Below are positions 33,783 through 43,048 of a stretch of 64,000 bases of DNA, piece by piece (position 1 is the first letter of the stretch; the number at the start of each line of letters is the position of its first letter). This stretch comes from CAVSIS01 sp963814875 (GTDB lineage: Bacteria; Acidobacteriota; Thermoanaerobaculia; Thermoanaerobaculales; Sulfomarinibacteraceae): positions 310,001 to 374,000 of the forward strand of contig CAWFFJ010000022.1 in assembly GCA_963814875.1 (NCBI GenBank), in the 5' to 3' direction. The notes beneath the pieces are model-generated. The model saw only the letters and a program-made list of their open reading frames with translations. It was not told where the DNA came from and searched no databases. A program made the translations under genes and the position numbers.

Positions 33783-35330
33783 TCAGCGGTTGCGGCCGTA
33801 CTTCTCGTGGCTCGAGACCCAGTCGAGGGACGAGATCGCCGACGCCAGTGAGATCTCCCCAGCGAGCGCGACGCCGGCTACGATCTCCGCCAGCTTCCTG
33901 ACCGTGCCGCGGCCGCGGCACCCGAGTATCTCGAGGCACTCGCGCTGGGTCGCGAGGCCGGTCCCGCCGCCGTAGGTGGCCACGATCAGGGACGGGATCG
34001 TGAGCGAGATGTAGAGGTCCCGGTCCGGCGTCAGCTCGGTGTAGATGATGCCCGCGCTCGACTCGGCCACGTTCGCCACGTCCTGGCCGGTCGCGATGAA
34101 CATTGCGGTAATGCCGTTCGGCGAGTGGGCGCCGTTGTTGTTCGCACCTGACAGCATCGCGCCGACATTGGCGATACCCGCGTGGTACACCAGGCTCTCC
34201 GGCTCCACGCGCATGTGCTGAATCAGAATGTCGCGCGGAATGACCGCTTCGGCGGTCACGCGCTTTCCCCGGGTGCGCATGATGTTGATCTGGGAGTGCT
34301 TCTTGTCGGTGGCGAGGTTCGACTCGAGGAAGAACGAGCGCACGGTGTCGAGCTGGTCGAGCATCCAGCTGCACGCAGCGAACGTGGCACGTCCGACCAT
34401 GTTCTGACCGGCTGCGTCGCCGGTCGAGTAGTTGAAGCGCAGGTAGGCGAACTTGTTCGACAGGAACATGTCGATGTCGAGCAGCTTGGCAACGCTGGAC
34501 GTGGCCTCGGCCGCCTTTCGGATTTCGTCGAGATTGTCGATCACCCAATCCCGGAAGGCACGCGCCTCACGGGCCGAGTCGAACACGAACACCGGCGCCC
34601 GCTGCATCCTGTCGTCCTGCACCGTACACGTGACGCCGCCCGCCAGGTTGAGCACCTTCATGCCGCGGTTGTAAGAGGCGACCAGCGTGCCCTCGGTCGT
34701 CGCCAGCGGGATGAGGAAGTCGCCCGTGGCGTACTCTCCGTTGACCCTGAGCGGTCCGGCCAAGCCGATCGGGATCTGCGCGACCCCGGCGAAGTTCTCG
34801 ATGTTGCCGCGGGTGGCCGCGGGATCGAACGAGAACTTGTTCATGTGCTGGAGCTTGATCCCGGACCACGACTCCGCGAACTCCTGGCGCCGTCGGATGA
34901 TCTCCGGGCTCTGGTCGTTCTCCTTGTCGTGAGGTACGGCCAAACGCTCTTCACTGTCAACACGGATGGTGTCGGAGATCTTGAACGAGAGCGTGCCAAA
35001 TGGCTCGGTCTCGAAGCTCAGGCCGATAGTGTGCTTCCCGTTGTCCAGCTGGGCACCTGACCAGACCAGGTGGACGTGGGCGCGCAGCGGGAAATCGATA
35101 GGCGAGGTCCCCGAGACATCGTTGGCGGTCATGCACTCGCCGCCGGCGACCTCGATTCGCAGGTCGCCGAGTGGAACGTCATCACCGTCGATCCGGACGC
35201 CGATGAGCCGCGTCAACCGGGCGTCGCTGAGCCGGTTCTTGAGCTCGAGCCGGACGCCCTCGGGAGTGTTTTCGAGGCTACCGAAGGTATAGAGCTGCTT
35301 CAGAATCAGGGACGGGATCTTCACGTTCAT
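33783..35330 (-). CDS. Hydroxymethylglutaryl-CoA reductase, class I-like, with extra N-terminal domain
   Basis: 515 residues. Reduces HMG-CoA to mevalonate with NADPH. Catalytic residues match class I enzymes: Glu213 (ATTEGTLVAS), Lys343 (TDKKHSQIN), Asp417 (ATGQDVANV) and His508 near the C-terminus (SSHEKYG). DAAGQNMV and YGGGTGLATQ are cofactor/substrate motifs. Residues 1-140 form an additional domain with beta-rich sequence, no membrane helix, not part of the human or archaeal enzyme. GGAGG abuts the ATG at 35330; GTG 35324, two codons on, has ideal spacing and may be the true start. Confidence 0.93.
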   Translation of the reverse strand: MNVKIPSLILKQLYTFGSLENTPEGVRLELKNRLSDARLTRLIGVRIDGDDVPLGDLRIEVAGGECMTANDVSGTSPIDFPLRAHVHLVWSGAQLDNGKHTIGLSFETEPFGTLSFKISDTIRVDSEERLAVPHDKENDQSPEIIRRRQEFAESWSGIKLQHMNKFSFDPAATRGNIENFAGVAQIPIGLAGPLRVNGEYATGDFLIPLATTEGTLVASYNRGMKVLNLAGGVTCTVQDDRMQRAPVFVFDSAREARAFRDWVIDNLDEIRKAAEATSSVAKLLDIDMFLSNKFAYLRFNYSTGDAAGQNMVGRATFAACSWMLDQLDTVRSFFLESNLATDKKHSQINIMRTRGKRVTAEAVIPRDILIQHMRVEPESLVYHAGIANVGAMLSGANNNGAHSPNGITAMFIATGQDVANVAESSAGIIYTELTPDRDLYISLTIPSLIVATYGGGTGLATQRECLEILGCRGRGTVRKLAEIVAGVALAGEISLASAISSLDWVSSHEKYGRNR

Positions 35331-35463
35331 CCTCCGTCGGGGGTGACAGCGAGCTGGACCCGTTGGGTTGGAACTCGAGCGGATTGTAGCATCGCCTGCT
35401 GGCCAGCCTGCCTTCGGAACTCACAGTCGGCAGGGCCGACGGCCTGAGTCTCGACGCGGCGCT

Positions 35464-36105
35464 CTACCAGCGGGCCACCAACCCGAGGGTGGCCTCGACC
35501 TGGCCCAGACGGCCCGGGTCGAGCACCGCCGGTACGCCCCCGCCGCGCTCGAGCGGCGCGTCGTCCACGGTCCAGAAAATGCGCGTGTCGAAGCGCGCAG
35601 CGAGGTGCCGAAGCAGGTCGAACTTCGCGCCCGCAGTGATGCTGAGGGAGAACCTGTCGGAGCTGGAAAACCCGGTCAAGGAGGGATCGAAGCGCGTGAC
35701 CCCGCCTCCGAGTCCAAGGTGGGTGCTGAGCCCGTTGGGGTGGAACCAGGTGCGGACCGCCTGTAGCTGGAGGTAGGTGATGTCGATGTCGCCCGAGATC
35801 TGGACTCCGCCGCCGCTTCCCGCTCCCCGGACCGCGGTCTTCTGCCGGCTCGAGAACAGCTCGACGTGATAGTCGGCGCCGACCGGCGCCGCGATCGAGA
35901 AGCCGAGGACGCTGTCGTCGCCGACATCGACCGACAGGATGCTTGCCGAGCCCGGTTCCTCCCGGAGATCGAAGCTTCCGCCCCAACGGTAACCGCCGAA
36001 CACGCTCGCCTCCCAGCGAGTGATCGCCTGAGTGTGGGGTGGGATCCACTGTGCCGACGCCAGCGCCGGGACGAGCATGAGGAGAAGGCTGACGACTGTT
36101 CGCAT
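35464..36105 (-). CDS. Outer-membrane beta-barrel protein
   Basis: 213 residues. ATG 36105 has GGAGGGCGG upstream and starts a signal peptide (MRTVVSLLLMLVPALASAQ). Alternating aromatic/polar strands (WEASVFGGYRWGGSFDL, DIDITYLQLQAVRTWF, GLSTHLGLGGGVTRF) end in a C-terminal strand VEATLGLVARW with terminal Trp, as needed for BAM insertion. It resembles small opacity-like porins; the function is not known. It lies 133 bases upstream of the reductase gene on the same strand. Confidence 0.8.
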   Translation of the reverse strand: MRTVVSLLLMLVPALASAQWIPPHTQAITRWEASVFGGYRWGGSFDLREEPGSASILSVDVGDDSVLGFSIAAPVGADYHVELFSSRQKTAVRGAGSGGGVQISGDIDITYLQLQAVRTWFHPNGLSTHLGLGGGVTRFDPSLTGFSSSDRFSLSITAGAKFDLLRHLAARFDTRIFWTVDDAPLERGGGVPAVLDPGRLGQVEATLGLVARW

Positions 36106-36152
36106 GGACCGCCCTCCGATGGGGAACTCTACACCGACACGGCTCTCATCGG

Positions 36153-36920
36153 CTACACGCTCCTGGCGCTTCGCGACCGAAGGCGCTCGACCGTCGCCCG
36201 AAGGACCGCCTGTGCCTCGGGGTGCTCCCATTCCGCGGACAGGCGCTCGACATCGGCGGAACGCGTGCGTCGGACCAGCTCGACGAGGTCGCTTCGGGTC
36301 GTCGCACGGGTCGCTGCCACCGCACGGGTGGGGAGACGGAGAATCCCCTCGCACCACGCGACGGCTCGTTCGACCACGGCTCCGGCCGGGGCGACCTCGT
36401 CGATGAGCCCGATCGCCGCGGCCGCTGGCGGCGTCAGCAGTCGTCCACTGACCGCCAGCTCTTCGGCGTGTCGGTGGCCCACCGTGCGGGTCAGTAACCC
36501 GGCCACGACGTCGGGCATCGGCAGGCCGATCTGGACCTCGTTGAGCCCGATGATGAAGTCTCCCTCGGCCATCACCCGCCAGTCGCAGAACAGGGCCAGG
36601 ATGGCTCCTCCTGCCGGGGCATGGCCGGAAATCGCGGCGGCGATCGGCAGCCGGCTGGCGGCCAGCGCCTCCATGGCGTCGAAGAACGTCTCAAGGGCGC
36701 TGACCAGCCCGTCACGGTCGAGCCCGAGCAGGTGGACCACGTCGAGCCCCGCGGAGAACATACCTGGGGAGCCGGTCAGGACCATCGCACTGACCCCGGA
36801 TGACGGCGCGTCGCGGACGTACTCGGCGAGCCTCGCCAGAAGCGCCGAATCCAGCGCATTCACCGGCGGCCGCGCAAGTCGAAGCACGCGAACCCGGCCC
36901 CTATCCTCGACCTCAATCAT
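36153..36920 (-). CDS. Enoyl-CoA hydratase/isomerase family protein
   Basis: 255 residues, crotonase fold. GMFSAGLDVVHLL and GHAPAGGAILALFCDWRVM form the oxyanion hole; GLNEVQIGLPMPDVVAG resembles the delta3,delta2-enoyl-CoA isomerase branch (single Glu) more than hydratases with two Glu. It probably works in fatty acid beta-oxidation, possibly feeding PHA synthesis. GGGAGG precedes ATG 36920. Confidence 0.85.
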   Translation of the reverse strand: MIEVEDRGRVRVLRLARPPVNALDSALLARLAEYVRDAPSSGVSAMVLTGSPGMFSAGLDVVHLLGLDRDGLVSALETFFDAMEALAASRLPIAAAISGHAPAGGAILALFCDWRVMAEGDFIIGLNEVQIGLPMPDVVAGLLTRTVGHRHAEELAVSGRLLTPPAAAAIGLIDEVAPAGAVVERAVAWCEGILRLPTRAVAATRATTRSDLVELVRRTRSADVERLSAEWEHPEAQAVLRATVERLRSRSARSV

Positions 36921-37173
36921 CTCGGCCCTCCCGAATGACGCGCATCCCCTCGATCCTCTACGCTAACATAGGGCACGCCTCTCGCGGAGTGTCCCCTGTA
37001 GAGGTCGCTGCGATCGAGACCGGCGACGTGAGGTATTTGTGACCCCACGGCCCGGACGACGGGAAGTTGGCATCGAGGTTGCTCCTCTTGTCTCGAGTGC
37101 GGCGGTCCCTGGTGCGAAAGGCGCTCGCCTGGCCACAACGGACCGACCGCGGTTTCGAAAAGGGAGGTTCCCC

Positions 37174-37896
37174 ATGCGTCTCACGACCAGGCTGTTTCCG
37201 ATCGCCGCCGGGGCCGCGCTCGTGGCCGCCGTATTCGTCTCCGTTCCGACCGCCGAGGCACAGTACGGCTACCGATCCGATACCGGCGCCTTGCGTCTTC
37301 GCATCGGCCTCTTCGACCCGGACGGGAGCTCCGCCTACTGGCAGGACAAGGCCCAGGACTTCACCGGATCGGCGTCCGACCTCCAGGACCTCACCTTCGG
37401 CATCGACTACCAGTGGCGACTCCAGCGCAGCTCGAGCGTGCTGTTCGGCTTTGCCTACTTCGACGGCAGTGGCACCAACGCCTACCGCGACTACGTCGAC
37501 GGGAACGGCAACGACATCCGCCACACGACGACCCTCGAGACCTGGGAGATCACCGTCGCCTGGGTCACCGACCTCGGCAATCCTCGGGCCGCGGTCAAGC
37601 CGTACCTCGGCGTGGGCACGGGCCTGCTCGGCTGGCGGCTGAGGGAAGCGGGCGACTTCATCGACTTCGGCTCGGCAGGCTTGCCGATCGTGCAGGCCGG
37701 CTACCAGGCTGAGGGAACGACCTACGAGTTCTTTGCCCTCGCCGGCCTCGACTTCACCCTCAGCCCGGGATGGTCGTTCTTCGTTGAAGGCCGGTGGCGG
37801 ACCGCCGATGACACGCTCGGCGATGACTTCGCCGGCTTCGGAAAGCTCGACCTCTCGGGTTTCGAGTACTCGGGGGGGTTCGCGTTCAAGTTCTGA
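37174..37896 (+). CDS. Outer-membrane beta-barrel protein
   Basis: 240 residues. ATG 37174 follows AGGGAGG; signal peptide MRLTTRLFPIAAGAALVAAV then FVSVPTAEAQ. Strand repeats such as LTFGIDYQWRLQRSSSVLFG, AVKPYLGVGTGLLGWRL and WSFFVEGRWRTADD end in FEYSGGFAFKF, a strong beta-signal with terminal Phe. No specific family. The upstream region 36921-37173 holds no gene. Confidence 0.8.
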   Translation: MRLTTRLFPIAAGAALVAAVFVSVPTAEAQYGYRSDTGALRLRIGLFDPDGSSAYWQDKAQDFTGSASDLQDLTFGIDYQWRLQRSSSVLFGFAYFDGSGTNAYRDYVDGNGNDIRHTTTLETWEITVAWVTDLGNPRAAVKPYLGVGTGLLGWRLREAGDFIDFGSAGLPIVQAGYQAEGTTYEFFALAGLDFTLSPGWSFFVEGRWRTADDTLGDDFAGFGKLDLSGFEYSGGFAFKF

Positions 37897-37919
37897 TCGC
37901 GGGTCCGGCGCCTCATCAC

Positions 37920-37945
37920 ACAGGCCCCGCCTCGGCGGGGCCTGT
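37920..37945. terminator. Hairpin between convergent genes
   Basis: A perfect 12-bp stem (ACAGGCCCCGCC / GGCGGGGCCTGT) with a 2-base core lies between the stops of two convergent genes. It lacks a T-tract on either strand, so bidirectional termination is likely but not certain. Confidence 0.65.
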
Positions 37946-37950
37946 GCAGT

Positions 37951-38214
37951 TCATCGGTCTCGTGGCGGTAGGCGCACGACGACCTCGCCGGCGACCTCCC
38001 ACGCCTGACGCCGGGAGCGGTCGGCCAAATCCAGCTCGGCCTCGGGCCGAGCCAAGAGGCGTTTGCGCTCGTTCTCTCCGGCCGACCACGCCGCCAGCAG
38101 CGCACCTTCGAGCAGACGGGCGTAGGCCTCGGTGGAGCGGCTCACAGTGTCCAGACGCGTCAACTCGTCGCGCACTTCTGGCGGAAGCGCGTCCATGTCG
38201 AAGCTGGAATCCAT
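37951..38214 (-). CDS. Small hypothetical protein
   Basis: 87 residues, MDSSFDMDALPPEVRDELTR, mostly helical and charged, ending VAGEVVVRLPPRDR. ATG 38214 has a strong GAGGAGGTGAC. No family was recognised and no cysteine, signal peptide or membrane helix is present. It is divergent from the SDR gene. Confidence 0.6.
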   Translation of the reverse strand: MDSSFDMDALPPEVRDELTRLDTVSRSTEAYARLLEGALLAAWSAGENERKRLLARPEAELDLADRSRRQAWEVAGEVVVRLPPRDR

Positions 38215-38399
38215 GTCACCTCCTCGCTGCCTTCCAACAACCGACCCTGGTTTCTTCTTCTTCCGCCCCCCGCCGGCACCCCTCGCGCGACGACTACGAA
38301 ACTGTCGAGGCAGCAACGACCGGAACACCCACGGACGCTTTCCTGTTGCCCGGGCCAGCCGTCCTCAAATGGGCGGGACACTCGACCGGGAGGATTCTC

Positions 38400-39062
38400 A
38401 TGGCCACAGTCATCGTCACCGGCGCCAACCGCGGAATCGGCCTCGAACTCACGCGACAGCTCCTCGAGCGCGGCGACACCGTCATCGGTGCCTGTCGGAA
38501 ACCGTCGGAGGAGCTCTCGGCAACCCAGGCGAAGGTCATCTCGGGCATCGACGTGAGCGACCCGGAATCCGTTGAACGGCTGGCTCGTCAGCTCGACCAC
38601 ACTGCCGTCGACCTGCTCGTCAACAACGCCGGCATCCTCAGTCGCGAGACCCTGGACAACCTCGACTTCGACCGTATCCGCCGCCAGCTCGAGGTCAACG
38701 CCCTCGGCCCCCTCCGGCTTACCGCCGCCCTTCTGCCCAACCTCCATCAAGGCGCCAAGGTCGCCTTCGTCACCAGCCGCATGGGCTCGATCGGCGACAA
38801 CTCGTCCGGAGGCAGCTACGGCTACCGGATGTCGAAGGCCGCCCTCAACATGGCCGCCGTCTCCCTGGCCCACGACCTGGCCGGTCGCGGGATTGCGGTC
38901 GCGATCCTGCACCCGGGGTTCGTTCGCACCGAAATGACCGGCGGCCAGGGCAACGTCGGTCCGGAAGGGGCTGCCGCCGGCCTGCTGGCGCGGATCGACG
39001 CACTCACCCTCGAGACCTCCGGCAATTTCTGGCACGCCAACGGCGAGCCACTGCCTTGGTGA
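38400..39062 (+). CDS. SDR family oxidoreductase
   Basis: 220 residues. TGANRGIG (residues 7-14) binds NAD(P); NNAG follows at LLVNNAGILS; the catalytic Tyr and Lys are in YGYRMSK, after Ser in TSRMGSI. The C-terminal HPGFVRTEMTGGQG fits C-factor/CsgA-like classical SDRs. GGGAGG precedes ATG 38400. Substrate unknown. A hairpin (39066-39084, 8-bp stem) follows the stop. Confidence 0.9.
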   Translation: MATVIVTGANRGIGLELTRQLLERGDTVIGACRKPSEELSATQAKVISGIDVSDPESVERLARQLDHTAVDLLVNNAGILSRETLDNLDFDRIRRQLEVNALGPLRLTAALLPNLHQGAKVAFVTSRMGSIGDNSSGGSYGYRMSKAALNMAAVSLAHDLAGRGIAVAILHPGFVRTEMTGGQGNVGPEGAAAGLLARIDALTLETSGNFWHANGEPLPW

Positions 39063-39065
39063 GCA

Positions 39066-39204
39066 CTGCGGGCATTGCCCGCAGCGCGAGACGCGAAAGG
39101 CGACCGGATCACCGATGTTGCCCACTTGGACCACGGGTGGAGACAAGCTCCGCCCCTCCGGTTGCCGGGCCCCTTCTCACCTCCTCACCTTCTCACTCTC
39201 TCAC
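39066..39204 (+). repeat. Composite intergenic repeat, second copy
   Basis: Right after the SDR stop come a hairpin CTGCGGGC-ATT-GCCCGCAG (39066-39084), CGCGAGACGCG (39085-39095, the reverse complement of the CGCGTCTCGCG motif), a hairpin GGGTGGAG-ACAAG-CTCCGCCC (39135-39155), and four 8-base units CTYCTCAC-like (39173-39204). The second hairpin differs from its 4139 counterpart by a change that keeps pairing (G-U in RNA). Confidence 0.78.
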
Positions 39205-39216
39205 GCCGCTCTGTGG

Positions 39217-40233
39217 TCAGTCCGTCCGGCCCGTACCGGCAGTGAGCTCGAAGGTGAGCGGACAGTGGTCCGACACGTCCCAGAAGGTCGCGTCCTCGGC
39301 GCCGGGACGCGACACCAGCTCGCCGCAGCCCGCGCGGCGGCAGTGCAGCCACGAAGTCAACGGGACCCTGGAGTCGATCGGGACGCCGCGGATCCAGACG
39401 CCGTCGAGCAGCGAAGGTTCCTGGACTCCGTCCGGCGTGCCGGAACCCTCCCAGTACTCGCTGCAGCCCGACGTGTTGGGCAGACGCACGAGCCCGGCGG
39501 AGCCAAGCACACGATCGGCCTCGACGAACTCGTCCTGGGTCGAGCCGCCGAACGGACCCGTGGTGTTGAAGTCGCCCGCGATCACGAGGTCTCCGTTCCG
39601 GGCCGCGGCCCATTGCGCGAGAACCCGGTACTGACCGAGCCGCGAGGAGTGGCCCCGGGTGCCCGCGGCGAGGTGGACGGAAACCGCCGTGAAACGCCGC
39701 CCACTCGCGCGGATGACGAGTGGCACGGCCAGGGCTGGACGCAGGTCGTCGTCGAGAGCGACCGCCTCGATCTCCTCCGGTGGGCCGTCCGACGCCAGCA
39801 CGGCGTCGTCCCACGCGACCGCCACCCGCTGTCCGAACCGGCCTCCATGCACCGCCATCAGAACTCGGTAGCCGCGTTCCGGTGAGCTGGCACGCAGGAT
39901 CGGAGGGAACCGGCGCGTGTCGCAGATCTCCTGCAGCGTCAGCAGGTCCGCGTCGAGACCTCGGAGGGCCGCCTCCAGATCGCAGATGTTTGTCCGCCTC
40001 ATGTAGGGCAGATCGGGCTCCTGCGGCCGCTCGTCGAGCGGGAAGTTGCGCAGGTTCCATGTCGCCACGCGCAGGTTGTCGGGCCGAGGCGCCGGCGGCA
40101 GCTCCTCGAGGCTCACCGTGCCACCGGCGAACCCAGCACAACGCAGGCTCGAGCGCAGCCACATCGCTGCCGCGGCGACGACCACAATCGCCACTACGAT
40201 TCCAACCACGAGCGTACGGGTGTTGCGTGCCAT
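39217..40233 (-). CDS. Endonuclease/exonuclease/phosphatase family protein, membrane-anchored
   Basis: 338 residues. One N-terminal helix (TLVVGIVVAIVVVAAAAMWL) anchors an EEP domain facing the periplasm. Motifs are RVATWNLRNFP, DLLTLQEICD (Glu), IAGDFNTTGPFGG, and the terminal VSDHCPLTFEL. An extra Cys-rich insertion (TSWLHCRRAGCGELV) is present. It could be a nuclease or a phosphodiesterase/phosphatase. Start ATG 40233; ATG 40257 would add eight residues. Confidence 0.83.
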   Translation of the reverse strand: MARNTRTLVVGIVVAIVVVAAAAMWLRSSLRCAGFAGGTVSLEELPPAPRPDNLRVATWNLRNFPLDERPQEPDLPYMRRTNICDLEAALRGLDADLLTLQEICDTRRFPPILRASSPERGYRVLMAVHGGRFGQRVAVAWDDAVLASDGPPEEIEAVALDDDLRPALAVPLVIRASGRRFTAVSVHLAAGTRGHSSRLGQYRVLAQWAAARNGDLVIAGDFNTTGPFGGSTQDEFVEADRVLGSAGLVRLPNTSGCSEYWEGSGTPDGVQEPSLLDGVWIRGVPIDSRVPLTSWLHCRRAGCGELVSRPGAEDATFWDVSDHCPLTFELTAGTGRTD

Positions 40234-40381
40234 GGCGCGCAGTGTCGCCCGCCCCATCTGTCCTGGCAAGCCACACCCGCCCGCGGAGGGAATGTCGCAC
40301 TCAACAACGGCAGTTGTGGTTGAGACTAGTGAAGCGTGTGATCGGCTCACCACGAGCGGAACACCCCTCAGGAGGAAGAAC

Positions 40382-41134
40382 GTGAAGCGCCTGCGCAACG
40401 CCCTGTCTGTGCTCGTGTTGCTGCTCGTCGTGCTCGCCGCCGCACCCGCCTTCGCCGACGAGGCCGACGCACCGCCTGCGGAGCCGCTGTGGAAGGGCAG
40501 CCTGGGCCTTGCCTACCTGGCCACCAGCGGCAACTCCGACACCCAGACCTTCGGTCTCGACTTCAACATGACGCGACGGCCCGAGCCGTGGGGCATCGAG
40601 TTCAAGGCCGCCTTCAACCGCGCCTCCGACAGCGGCAACACGACCGCCGAGCGCTACCTCGCCGCGGTACGCGGGTCGCGCGCCTTCAACGAGCGCTGGC
40701 AGGCCTTCGCGGGCCTGTCCGGGGAGAAGGACACCTTCTCTGGCTACGACCTGCTCGCGGTGCTTGCCACCGGCGTCACCTACAACGCGCTCCTCGGCCC
40801 GGTGCACACGCTGTCGTTCGACCTCGGCCTCAGCTACACCGACGAGAACCGCGTCGCGCCCGCCCCCAACGTCAACTACATGGGCGCCCTCGTCGGGCTG
40901 GGCTACGCCTGGAAGCTCAGCGACACCGCATCATTCACAGAACGGCTCGACTTTTTCCCCAACTTCAAGGAGTCCAGCGACTGGCGGCTGAGCTCGGCGA
41001 CCGCGCTGCAGGCGGCGCTCAACAAGCGGCTCGCCGTCAAGGTCGGCTTCGAGTTACGGTACCGCAACCAGCCGATCGACGACCTCAAGGGAACCGACAC
41101 GACGAGCACGGTGTCCCTCGTCGTCAATCTCTGA
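40382..41134 (+). CDS. DUF481 family outer-membrane protein (YdiY-like)
   Basis: 250 residues. GTG 40382 follows AGGAGGAAG and starts MKRLRNALSVLVLLLVVLAA. The mature part starts WKGSLGLAYLATSGNSDTQT, the hallmark of DUF481, and ends VSLVVNL. Family members are salt-induced outer-membrane barrels. It lies 19 bases upstream of the MscS-type channel, which fits an osmotic stress operon. Confidence 0.9.
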   Translation: MKRLRNALSVLVLLLVVLAAAPAFADEADAPPAEPLWKGSLGLAYLATSGNSDTQTFGLDFNMTRRPEPWGIEFKAAFNRASDSGNTTAERYLAAVRGSRAFNERWQAFAGLSGEKDTFSGYDLLAVLATGVTYNALLGPVHTLSFDLGLSYTDENRVAPAPNVNYMGALVGLGYAWKLSDTASFTERLDFFPNFKESSDWRLSSATALQAALNKRLAVKVGFELRYRNQPIDDLKGTDTTSTVSLVVNL

Positions 41135-41153
41135 GATCTTCGGGGAGGAACGT

Positions 41154-41984
41154 ATGAGCGAGAACATGCAGCACGTCATCGACACCAGCGTCAACCTCGT
41201 GTCGACCTGGGGGCTGCGCGTGGTGGGAGCGATTGCCGTGCTCGTCATCGGCCGCCTCGTGGCCGCGGCGGTCCGACGCGCGATTCGCCGCGGACTGGAG
41301 CGGGCGAAGATCGACGCCACGCTGGTGCCGTTCCTCGCCAACGGGACGTACTACCTCGTCCTCAGCTTTGTGCTGATCGCCGTGCTCAGCCTGTTCGGGG
41401 TCCAGACGGCGTCGCTGATCGCGGTCCTCGGCGCCGCGGGTCTCGCCGTGGGCCTGGCCCTCCAGGGCACGCTGTCGAACTTTGCCGCCGGCGTCATGTT
41501 GCTCATCTTCCGACCCTTCAAGGTCGGCGACTTCATCGACGCCGCCGGGACCATGGGCTCTGTCATGGAGATCGGGATCTTTTCGACCACCCTCAAGAGC
41601 CCCGACAACATCAAAATCGTCCTCCCCAACTCCCAGGTCTACGGCCAGACGATCAAGAACTTCAACGGCTACGACACCCGGCGCATCGACCTCGTGATCG
41701 GCGTGTCCTACGACAACGATCTCCAGGTTGCCCTCGACACAATCCGCTCGGTGGTGACCGCAGACCCCCGCGTGATGGCCGAGCCCGAGGTCCAGATCGC
41801 GGTCTCCAACCTCGGCGACTCTTCGGTCGATATCGTCGTCCGCCCGTGGTGCGCCGGAGCCGATTACTGGACGCTGAGGTTCGACCTCACGCGTCGCTTG
41901 AAGGAAGATCTCGAGGCGGCCGGTTGCTCGATCCCCTACCCGCAGCGGGACGTCCACCTCATCCAGAGCGCCGCCTCCGCCTGA
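41154..41984 (+). CDS. mscS: Small-conductance mechanosensitive channel (MscS family)
   Basis: 276 residues with three N-terminal helices. The pore helix reads VLGAAGLAVGLALQGTLSNF, then AAGVMLLIFRPFKVGDFIDA, as in E. coli MscS; the beta domain begins VMEIGIFSTTLKSPDNIKIV, then LPNSQVYGQTIKN. It opens on membrane tension to release solutes. GGGGAGGAACGT precedes the ATG. Confidence 0.94.
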   Translation: MSENMQHVIDTSVNLVSTWGLRVVGAIAVLVIGRLVAAAVRRAIRRGLERAKIDATLVPFLANGTYYLVLSFVLIAVLSLFGVQTASLIAVLGAAGLAVGLALQGTLSNFAAGVMLLIFRPFKVGDFIDAAGTMGSVMEIGIFSTTLKSPDNIKIVLPNSQVYGQTIKNFNGYDTRRIDLVIGVSYDNDLQVALDTIRSVVTADPRVMAEPEVQIAVSNLGDSSVDIVVRPWCAGADYWTLRFDLTRRLKEDLEAAGCSIPYPQRDVHLIQSAASA

Positions 41985-42130
41985 ACCCGCTCCGCGCCCC
42001 CGGATCCTCCCGGGGCGCGGCTGCGCTGTGCAGCGCGAGGCTCGACTCGAAGCGGACGCAGAGATAGCATCTGCAGGCCTTCGCGGCCGAGCCGACGGTG
42101 CCGGTCTCGAGGGTCGTGGAGGGGTGCCTG

Positions 42131-42670
42131 ATGAACAGCCAATCGACCCCGTGGCCGTCCGACCTCACGCTGCGCTTCGCCCTGGCCGCGGACGCACCGC
42201 TGGTGCTCGCCTTCATCCGCGAGCTGGCCGAGTACGAGCGTCTGTCTCACCAGGTGGTGGCCACCGAGGAAGGACTGCGCCACGCTCTCTTCGGACCCCG
42301 CCCAGGTGCCGAGGTAGTGATCGCCTCGCTCGACAGCACGCCGGTCGGTTTCGCCCTCTTCTTCCACAACTTCTCGACCTTCCTCGGACTCCCCGGCCTC
42401 TACCTGGAGGACCTCTACGTGCGTCCCGAGAACCGCGGAGCAGGCGTTGGGACGGCGCTCCTCGCGTTTCTCGCCCGCACCGCGGTGGAGCGCGGCTGCG
42501 GACGCTTCGAGTGGGCGGTCCTGGACTGGAACGAGCCGGCGATGCGCTTCTATCGGGCCCTCGGCGCCCGCTCCGTCGACGAGTGGACGATCTTCCGCGT
42601 CACGGGTGAGCCGCTCACGGCCCTCGCGGCCCGCGTACCGAAGGAGCTCGAGACGCCTCGGAGCGTGTAG
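42131..42670 (+). CDS. GNAT family N-acetyltransferase
   Basis: 179 residues. ATG 42131 after GAGGGGTG. Acetyl-CoA-binding motif A is YLEDLYVRPENRGAGVGTAL. The pattern FALFFHNFSTFLGLPGLYLE, WAVLDWNEPAMRFYRALGA is that of the diamine N-acetyltransferase (SSAT)-like branch, so a polyamine or similar amine substrate is likely. Confidence 0.87.
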   Translation: MNSQSTPWPSDLTLRFALAADAPLVLAFIRELAEYERLSHQVVATEEGLRHALFGPRPGAEVVIASLDSTPVGFALFFHNFSTFLGLPGLYLEDLYVRPENRGAGVGTALLAFLARTAVERGCGRFEWAVLDWNEPAMRFYRALGARSVDEWTIFRVTGEPLTALAARVPKELETPRSV

Positions 42671-42716
42671 CCGATTGGGGACCCGTGGTCTCTCGTCTGA
42701 CGTGGAGCCGGACCGG

Positions 42717-43037
42717 CTATTCGGGAGTGGTGTCCCTAAAGTAGTCGACCTTGCAGCCGCAGCCGTCCCACATGCGCTCGTAGATCTCCAGGCGGCCGGC
42801 GATCAGGCTCTCGGCCGCCTCGAGGGAGGCGATCCGGCGCACGAGGAGCTGGCCGCGGGTCGTCTGCTCCTGCACCAGGAGCACGCCTCCCAGCTCGAGC
42901 ACCCTCAGCACCCCAGCGAGACGCGTGTCGACCTCCCGGAGACACCGACCCACGGCGAGCAGTTCGGGCAACTCCGCGGCAGTGATGGTCTCGACCCGTC
43001 CAGTGGGGAAGCGTTCGAGCCAGCTCTGGGCGTCCAT
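42717..43037 (-). CDS. Small conserved protein downstream of acyl-CoA carboxylase
   Basis: 106 residues, MDAQSWLERFPTGRVETITA to RLEIYERMWDGCGCKVDYFR, then DTTPE. Helical and strand-rich, with Cys-Gly-Cys near the C-terminus. It starts 12 bases after the carboxyltransferase stop, so it is co-transcribed. No family recognised; it could be an accessory or assembly factor for the carboxylase, which is inference. Confidence 0.6.
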   Translation of the reverse strand: MDAQSWLERFPTGRVETITAAELPELLAVGRCLREVDTRLAGVLRVLELGGVLLVQEQTTRGQLLVRRIASLEAAESLIAGRLEIYERMWDGCGCKVDYFRDTTPE

Positions 43038-43048
43038 CGGCCTCGCCT

